From: Prolixibacteraceae bacterium UBA6029
Lineage (GTDB): Bacteria > Bacteroidota > Bacteroidia > Bacteroidales > Prolixibacteraceae
DNA: 64,000 bases
Assembly (NCBI GenBank): GCA_002429385.1
Contig: DIZL01000014.1
Location: 44,364 to 108,363 of the forward strand
Reading direction: 5' to 3'
Of the stretch, positions 58,989 to 64,000 are shown piece by piece. How positions within the stretch are numbered: the stretch's first letter is position 1; the number at the start of each line of letters is the position of its first letter. Both the position numbers and the translations under genes were made by a program. The notes beneath the pieces were generated by a model. That model did not search any database. It saw only the letters and a list, made by a program, of their open reading frames with translations, and was not told the origin of the DNA.

Positions 58989-60434
58989 ATGTCTAAACTA
59001 GAGGTGTTCAAAAAATATCCACGTATATTCTGGATTTCCAATCTCATCGAACTGTTCGAGCGCTATGCCTGGTATGGCTTTTACATGGGTTTTGGATTGT
59101 TCCTTGTGGGTTCGAAAGAGACGGGTGCAATGGGTTTTTCGCCAGTTGAGAAGGGTACTATTATCGGAACGGGCTCGATGCTGCTCTATCTTTTGCCCAT
59201 AATCACCGGTGCCATTGCCGACCGGGTGGGGTACAAGAAGGTGTTGTTCCTCTCTTTCCTGATCTATATTTCGGGATTCTTCATGATCCAGAACTTCGAA
59301 AGTTTCGGGATGGTCTTCGTGTCCTTCATCTGGATCTGCGTGGGCGGGGCATTCTTTAAGCCAATCGTTTCAGCCATGATTTCGAAAACGACTACTTCGG
59401 AAACGGCTTCCATCGGATTTGGTATCTTTTATATGATTGTGAATATCGGTGGCTGGATCGGACCTTCGGTGGCGGGAATCATGCTGGGGAAGGGCTGGAA
59501 CTTCGTATTCCTGATGTCGATTGCCTCGATCATGATTAACCTGCTGTTCACCTTCCTGTTCTTTAAAGATCCTCCGCGAGAGGAACGTACCTCGGGAATC
59601 CTGAAAACGATACAACAAGCGCTTCGGAATATCTATGTTACCCTGACCAACTGGCGGTATGCAATGTTTTTGCTCATCATGTCATTGTTTTGGGCAGGCT
59701 TTAATCAACTTTATTACTCCTTTCCCAATTTTATTGTCGATTGGGTCAATACAGCCACCTTTTACACCAATATTCATTCGTTTTCAACAGGACTGGCCGA
59801 ACTGATCGGATCGAATCCGGGTTCCATTGCCCTGACCCTGGGCGGTATGGATGCTTTTTACATCATTGTTTTCCAGATTGCAGTTTCGGCTTTCGTGATG
59901 CGCTTCAGGCCTCTGAATGCCATGATGGGTGGAATTCTGGTGCTGTCTGTCGGAGTGGGAATGATGTTCGCCTTTCAAAGCGGATGGATGATCATGTTGG
60001 GTCTATTGGTCTTTAGTCTTGGTGAGATGGGCAGTTCTCCCAAATATACTGAATATGTTGGAAGTATTGCCCCGGCTGACAAGAAGGCGCTTTACATGGG
60101 TTCGTCGTTTTTACCGATCGCTTTGGGACACCAGATCGCCGGTTATATCTCGGGAGCGCCATACGAAAAGATAGCGGACAAACTTTATCTGCTGAAGGCT
60201 GAAGTGCTGAAACGCGGATTAACTATTCCTGACATTGGGGTTTCGTTTACCAAGACTGACTATTTTAAAGAGGCAGGACGGCAAATGAATCTCGACCCGC
60301 AACAGTTAACCAACTTTCTTTGGACGACCTACCATCCTCAATCCATCTGGATTATTTTCAGTTCGCTGGTATTTAGTGCGGTAGTTCTCTTATTTTTGTA
60401 TGATCGGTTTATAATTCCGAAGAAAGAGGAGTAG
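58989..60434 (+). CDS. POT/MFS-family transporter
   Basis: A 481-residue inner-membrane transporter from the ATG at 58989 (MSKLEVFKKYPRIFW); the frame open to 58854 covers purine-rich noncoding sequence. The N-terminal IELFERYAWYGFYM resembles the E-x-x-E-R-x-x-Y-Y signature of proton-dependent oligopeptide transporters, and 12 or more hydrophobic helices follow, with ADRVGYKKVLFLS and GGAFFKPIVSAMI in loops 2 and 4. The C-terminus ends with YDRFIIPKKEE. Peptides or related small molecules are the likely substrates, but the match is to the family at large. A TATTTTGCGCC box 40 bp upstream is a near -7 match. Confidence 0.85.
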   Translation: MSKLEVFKKYPRIFWISNLIELFERYAWYGFYMGFGLFLVGSKETGAMGFSPVEKGTIIGTGSMLLYLLPIITGAIADRVGYKKVLFLSFLIYISGFFMIQNFESFGMVFVSFIWICVGGAFFKPIVSAMISKTTTSETASIGFGIFYMIVNIGGWIGPSVAGIMLGKGWNFVFLMSIASIMINLLFTFLFFKDPPREERTSGILKTIQQALRNIYVTLTNWRYAMFLLIMSLFWAGFNQLYYSFPNFIVDWVNTATFYTNIHSFSTGLAELIGSNPGSIALTLGGMDAFYIIVFQIAVSAFVMRFRPLNAMMGGILVLSVGVGMMFAFQSGWMIMLGLLVFSLGEMGSSPKYTEYVGSIAPADKKALYMGSSFLPIALGHQIAGYISGAPYEKIADKLYLLKAEVLKRGLTIPDIGVSFTKTDYFKEAGRQMNLDPQQLTNFLWTTYHPQSIWIIFSSLVFSAVVLLFLYDRFIIPKKEE

Positions 60435-60516
60435 GGAAACCGGAGAAGGGAGAAGGGAGAAGGGAGAAGGGAAAGAGGAATTGACGATGTTGAGGGAAAC
60501 TGTTAATACATATTCT

Positions 60517-61665
60517 ATGTGGAACAAAATTATTCCGTGCCTGTTGCTGATCGTCTTTGCCTGGTCAGAAGTGACGAAAGCCCAGGATATCCAAAGCTTT
60601 TCTTCCTCGTATAAGGAAGCTGCTGATGTTAAGACGGGTGAACTGAATTTCAGGTTCGAGAGCCTTGGGTTCTTTTGGAACAACGAGTTTAAGGGGAACC
60701 TGGTTTCGGGCTATACGCTCACCGGGGCCATGCTAAGGCCTAAACTGACCTATTCTCCCTTTGAGGGACTTTACCTGGAGGCAGGGGCACACGTGATTAA
60801 ATATAACGGAAAGGACCAGTTCTCAAACGCTATTCCATGGTTCACGGCCCGGTATCGTTTCACGGATCAGTTTTCAGTAGTTACCGGCAACCTGGATCAG
60901 AACGACCAACACGGTCTGCCGGAGCAACTTTGGGAACCCGAACGGATTTATACCGACAAGCCTGAAAGCGGTTTGCAGTTTCTTTACTCCGGAGAGAAGC
61001 TCCATGCACAGACCTGGGTGAGCTGGGAACAGTTTATACAGAAGAATGACCCGTACCAGGAGCATTTCACCTTTGGCCTGACAGGTAATTACCAGGCTTT
61101 CCAGAATTCTGAACTGACGATAAAACTGCCGGTTTCGGTATTGTTTTACCACCATGGCGGAGAGATCAACATAAACCCTACAGGAGACAGGCCTGCCGTT
61201 CAGACCCATGCCAACTTTCTGGCAGGATGGGAAATGGCGATGAATGTCGGAGAGCGGGTTAAAACGATTGATTTAAACGGTTACTGGCTGGGTTACGATG
61301 CCATAACCAAGGAATCGAATACACTGCCATTCGACAAGGGTCATGCCTTCCTGATTGAAACAAGTGCACAAACGAAAAACTCGAGGATTTCGGTGAGCTA
61401 CTGGAATGCTTTCCAGTTTATGGCACCCAAAGGCCGTTTCCTTTTCCAGTCAGGTTCAGATGAATTCCCTTCATTCATCCAACCCGACCGTTCGATGCTC
61501 TCGGGCAAATACTTCTGGCAAAAGAACATTGCCAAAGGTGCACGGGTAGCTTTCCAGGTGGATTCAAACATGGATTTAAATACAAGGGATTTGTCGTACA
61601 GCTATGGCTTTTTTCTGCTGCTGAATGAGGACTTTCTGCTGAAGAGATTTAAAGATCAGATGTAG
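60517..61665 (+). CDS. Outer-membrane beta-barrel-like protein
   Basis: A 382-residue exported protein from the ATG at 60517 (MWNKIIPCLLLIVFAWSEVTKAQ). The rest is made of alternating short strands (LNFRFESLGFFWNNEF, KLTYSPFEGLYLEAGAH, WFTARYRFTDQFSV and so on), ending FFLLLNEDFLLKRFKDQM, typical of a beta-barrel with about 14-18 strands. I see no plug domain or TonB box, so it is a porin or structural barrel of unknown substrate. It follows the POT transporter after a purine run and could be co-transcribed with it. Its 3' end overlaps the mpg gene on the other strand by 10 bp. Confidence 0.75.
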   Translation: MWNKIIPCLLLIVFAWSEVTKAQDIQSFSSSYKEAADVKTGELNFRFESLGFFWNNEFKGNLVSGYTLTGAMLRPKLTYSPFEGLYLEAGAHVIKYNGKDQFSNAIPWFTARYRFTDQFSVVTGNLDQNDQHGLPEQLWEPERIYTDKPESGLQFLYSGEKLHAQTWVSWEQFIQKNDPYQEHFTFGLTGNYQAFQNSELTIKLPVSVLFYHHGGEININPTGDRPAVQTHANFLAGWEMAMNVGERVKTIDLNGYWLGYDAITKESNTLPFDKGHAFLIETSAQTKNSRISVSYWNAFQFMAPKGRFLFQSGSDEFPSFIQPDRSMLSGKYFWQKNIAKGARVAFQVDSNMDLNTRDLSYSYGFFLLLNEDFLLKRFKDQM

Positions 61666-62171
61666 AATCTCCATAGTTTATCCGCCCATTCCCCTGCATA
61701 ATCGATGCCGATACGTTTTGAGGTATGAATTTCGGCAACAGGTTCTGCATCTTCAATCCATAGTCGTTCAGAGTTAATCAGGCTTTCACCATAAAACGAG
61801 CGGTCGAGATGAAGTTGACGACCCACACGGCCCGGCCCGGGAAAGCCTTCCATACCACGTATTAAGACAGCCGAAGGGTCACCTTCAGTTCCTGTCACAA
61901 GGTTCAGCATCCAGTACATACCGTAAATGAGGTAAACGTATACTGTTCCGCCTTTCTGGAACATGATTTCGGTGCGTGAAGTCCGTCCCTTGCTGGCGTG
62001 GCAGGCCAGATCTTCAATACCACTATAGGCTTCGGTTTCGGTAATCCGGTAACGTTCAGTCCTTCCATCTTCAAAACAACGGACCAGATACTTTCCCAGT
62101 AGATCAGGAGCGATATCCAGAACATCACGAAGGAAAAAGTTCTGCGGGAGACGATTATGTTTCAAGGGCAT
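61656..62171 (-). CDS. mpg: DNA-3-methyladenine glycosylase (AAG/Mpg family)
   Basis: Removes alkylated and deaminated purines. A 171-residue protein with the AAG signature: RLPQNFFLRDVLDIAPDLLG at the N-terminus, ETEAYSG near 48 with the catalytic Glu, ACHASKG, and TVYVYLIYGMYWMLNLVTG near 90, with AVLIRGMEGFPGPGRVG near 120. It is shorter than the roughly 200-residue typical bacterial members, mainly at the C-terminus, yet all visible motifs are intact. A -7 box TACTTTTG is at 62201-62208. It is divergent from the next OM protein gene. Confidence 0.95.
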   Translation of the reverse strand: MPLKHNRLPQNFFLRDVLDIAPDLLGKYLVRCFEDGRTERYRITETEAYSGIEDLACHASKGRTSRTEIMFQKGGTVYVYLIYGMYWMLNLVTGTEGDPSAVLIRGMEGFPGPGRVGRQLHLDRSFYGESLINSERLWIEDAEPVAEIHTSKRIGIDYAGEWADKLWRFYI

Positions 62172-62200
62172 AGCAATAGAGATAATTGTTTTTGTACAAT

Positions 62201-62208
62201 CAAAAGTA
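62201..62208 (-). promoter_or_regulatory. -7 box TACTTTTG for mpg
   Basis: An exact TAnnTTTG match on the minus strand, 29 bp before the mpg start. A small GCAAAA/TTTTGC inverted repeat at 62211-62227 lies next to it. Confidence 0.4.
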
Positions 62209-62382
62209 TAGCAAAATATAGTTTTGCGAAATATATCTATGGTTAGATCATTGTAATTCCATTAAAAATCCTGTTTTTTGAATAGACAAAGAAACATTTT
62301 AAATGGATCTGTCACTTGTCCATAATAACACCTATTTAAGACTGAAAGATATTCTTAATAATCATTCGCTGAATCATTAACT

Positions 62383-63273
62383 ATGAAAAAAATAATTCTG
62401 CTCCTTTTATGCATTATTCCTTTTCTGTCATCGTCCGGGGAAGACTTTACCTGGTGGAATATCTTACACGGCTGGAAACCAGGGATGCCGGGTTGGCAAA
62501 GTTTTTTGCATATTTCGCCTGGTTATATGGGGCCAAATGCCCTGCCGGTTCCTGAGGTGAAAAAGGGAATTGTTGAAGCGGGGAGTAATGTGGAATTTGG
62601 ACTGGATTTGCATTTTATGAAAGGTGACCCGACCCAGGATCTTTTTGCAAAATACTATCGTTCATTCGCAGACAATAAGATTGCTATTGAGTTTTATGGA
62701 GTACTTGCTGAGCATTTTGCCATGTCCACAGCCATTCGTGACGAGCGCCTTGCCCACAATTTTGAGGGAAAAGGGTTTACCAATGGCGATTTATACTTTT
62801 CCACCCTGATACAGATTATTAAAGGTAAAAAGTTTCCTGATACGATGTTTCGCATGGCTTGCCGGACAGCCTCAGGAAATCAGCTCGAAGGAGCACGTTA
62901 TACGGATTGTCCGGGTTATTTCTTTGATTTGAGTTTTTCGAAAGAATACATTAGTGACAATAAAAAGTTTAGTTTTCTACCCTTTGCTTCATCAGGTTTC
63001 TATTCCTGGCAAATCAATGATGAAGTCAATCAGCAGAACGATGCAATTATGTATGGGATTGGTGGTGAAGTCAAGTGTTCACGTTGGACATTATCCAATT
63101 CACTTTCGGGTTACTCCGGATATAAGAAATTACGTGATAAACCCATGGTTTATACGATCGACCTGAACCATTCGTATAAAAACCATGCCATTCGGTTGCA
63201 ATATCTTCATGGTCTTCGTGACTGGAATTACCGAACCATTAAACTTTCTCTGATTGTAAATCTGAAGAAATAA
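62383..63273 (+). CDS. Exported outer-membrane-like protein
   Basis: A 296-residue protein with a signal peptide (MKKIILLLLCIIPFLSSSG) and a strand-rich body. After DFTWWNILHGWKPGMPG come FGLDLHFMKG, KIAIEFYGVLAEHFAMS, YFSTLIQIIKGKKFPD and MFRMACRTASGNQLEGA, ending KLSLIVNLKK. The alternating polar/hydrophobic pattern suits a small outer-membrane beta-barrel. I know no family for it. It has its own ATG context after a 211-bp divergent gap and stands alone. Confidence 0.8.
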   Translation: MKKIILLLLCIIPFLSSSGEDFTWWNILHGWKPGMPGWQSFLHISPGYMGPNALPVPEVKKGIVEAGSNVEFGLDLHFMKGDPTQDLFAKYYRSFADNKIAIEFYGVLAEHFAMSTAIRDERLAHNFEGKGFTNGDLYFSTLIQIIKGKKFPDTMFRMACRTASGNQLEGARYTDCPGYFFDLSFSKEYISDNKKFSFLPFASSGFYSWQINDEVNQQNDAIMYGIGGEVKCSRWTLSNSLSGYSGYKKLRDKPMVYTIDLNHSYKNHAIRLQYLHGLRDWNYRTIKLSLIVNLKK

Positions 63274-63410
63274 TTCAAATGGATCAATTCTCCCTATATC
63301 CTTCGTATTAATTGACATTGTATCTCATTGACACTTGACTGTACGCAAGATTTTGTACTTTTACACTTAGATCATATGGTCTGGGAAGATTGCTTTCCCA
63401 AAGGAATTTT

Positions 63411-63572
63411 AGAAGCTGTTTAAAGTTAGTTTTGTCGTTCCGTTAGGAACGTAATGTAGGTAGAATAAATGAATCTATGCCAGTCTTTTGTCCCTTACGG
63501 GACAATACAAAGTGTGCTTTTCGAGATTTCTACCCATATGGTTTCCCTACGGGAAATTTTTAAACAGTTTCT
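63411..63572. repeat. MITE-like unit of nested palindromes
   Basis: The outer pair GAAGCTGTTTAAA (about 63411) and TTTAAACAGTTTC (about 63559) are reverse complements bounding a ~160-bp unit. Inside are GTTCCGTTAGGAAC, GTCCCTTACGGGAC and TTTCCCTACGGGAAA. These words are common in Bacteroidota intergenic regions. The unit has no coding capacity and lies in the 63274-63674 gap. Confidence 0.6.
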
Positions 63573-63674
63573 TAGTTAAATGAAAAGCAGGCTCATACAT
63601 ATTTACAATATAAAGTGGAAAAGCAGAGTATGATGCAAATAAAGGTTTAAACAGTATAACTATTAATTTTGTCA

Positions 63675-64000
63675 ATGAGATTATTTTCAAATTCTTCTAT
63701 AGCAGATAAATGGAGACAAAGCCCGGGGAGGGTGCTATTAATATTTTCGTTGATTCTTTTTGCCGTTGGCTTAACCTTATCCCGATTTTTAGTTAGTATT
63801 TCCCAGTTCCTTTTAATAATCAGCTGGTTCATTGAAGGTGATTTTAAGGACAAATTTCGTCGGTTTAAGGAAAACAAGGCCATTTGGATATTTCTCCTGC
63901 TGCCTTTGATCCATGTCTTATGGCTGATAAACACAACCGATATCCATTATGCCCTTCAGGATATAAAAATCAAACTGCCGTTAGTGGTATTCCCGCTTTT
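63675..64000 (+). CDS. O-antigen ligase-like membrane protein, 3' end outside window
   Basis: A frame open from the ATG at 63675 to the window end (about 108 codons). It starts MRLFSNSSIADKWRQSPGRV, then has transmembrane helices LLIFSLILFAVGLTLS, FLVSISQFLLIISW and IWIFLLLPLIHVLWLI, and the loop NTTDIHYALQDIKIKLPL. This N-terminus resembles the O-antigen ligase/Wzy_C-type family of Bacteroidota. The catalytic region is beyond the window, so the function is inferred from the start only. Confidence 0.7.
   Translation, partial: MRLFSNSSIADKWRQSPGRVLLIFSLILFAVGLTLSRFLVSISQFLLIISWFIEGDFKDKFRRFKENKAIWIFLLLPLIHVLWLINTTDIHYALQDIKIKLPLVVFPL

Noticed and set aside
59370..59618. Minus-strand frame inside the POT transporter
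   Set aside because: Antisense shadow of transmembrane coding sequence.
63647..63934. Minus-strand 95-codon frame at the window end
   Set aside because: Antisense of the better-supported O-antigen ligase-like frame on the plus strand, which is open to the window edge with hydrophobic helices.

Overview
The window reads as chromosome from a member of the Bacteroidota, probably a Bacteroidales/Marinilabiliales-type anaerobe or facultative anaerobe. The evidence is a SusC/SusD pair, a hybrid two-component (HTCS) regulator, a type IX secretion sorting domain, the Bacteroidota-specific families DUF4270, DUF4296, DUF6263 and DUF6266, a starch-synthase-like gene beside panC, and promoter-like TAnnTTTG elements with weak ribosome binding sites. 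Species cannot be named from the sequence. I see no rRNA, tRNA, CRISPR array or intact transposase.

Layout. 1-16.3 kb: a 5'-truncated glgC, a DUF6263 protein, metF and metH (the methyl branch of methionine synthesis, with a dinD-like gene between them), an unrecognised 248-residue protein facing a DUF6266 protein, a geranylgeranyl-reductase-like flavoprotein, a DUF4143-type ATPase, cysS, a truncated rhuM and a DOPA-dioxygenase-like gene. 16.5-36.5 kb: a nine-gene polysaccharide utilisation locus (PUL), all on the minus strand. In transcription order it is HTCS sensor-regulator, GH130 enzyme, a large (alpha/alpha)6-like secreted protein, MFS sugar transporter, an unrecognised lipoprotein, SusC, SusD, a LamG surface lipoprotein, and a T9SS-secreted LamG protein whose N-terminal half is a paralogue of the unrecognised lipoprotein. 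37-41.4 kb: a tandem duplicate of PQQ-type beta-propeller proteins, a Fic AMPylase and a TMEM175-like gene with an internal deletion.

41.5-54.7 kb: cytochrome c biogenesis genes ccsB-ccsA, a lipase-like lipoprotein, a folate operon (aldo/keto reductase, folM-like, folB, folK), a PPDK regulatory protein, a GT5-like/DUF4270/glmS cluster, panC-panD and a heptose-1-phosphate adenylyltransferase. 54.9-64 kb: radA, DUF4296, a shortened amidohydrolase relative, a COG0731 radical SAM protein, a POT-like transporter, two outer-membrane beta-barrel-like proteins, an Mpg-type DNA glycosylase, and the start of an O-antigen ligase-like membrane protein cut by the window end.

How the genes work together. 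The PUL forms a sense-bind-cut-import chain, probably for a beta-mannoside-containing glycan. The most promising unknown is the pair of homologous PUL proteins (25779-27500 and the N-terminal half of 16486-19602), which share many invariant acidic and aromatic motifs but match no family I can name. The most unusual non-coding signal is a set of three long foldback elements (about 10.35-10.52, 36.76-36.92 and 56.61-56.75 kb), each built from degenerate repeats with an 11-bp period.
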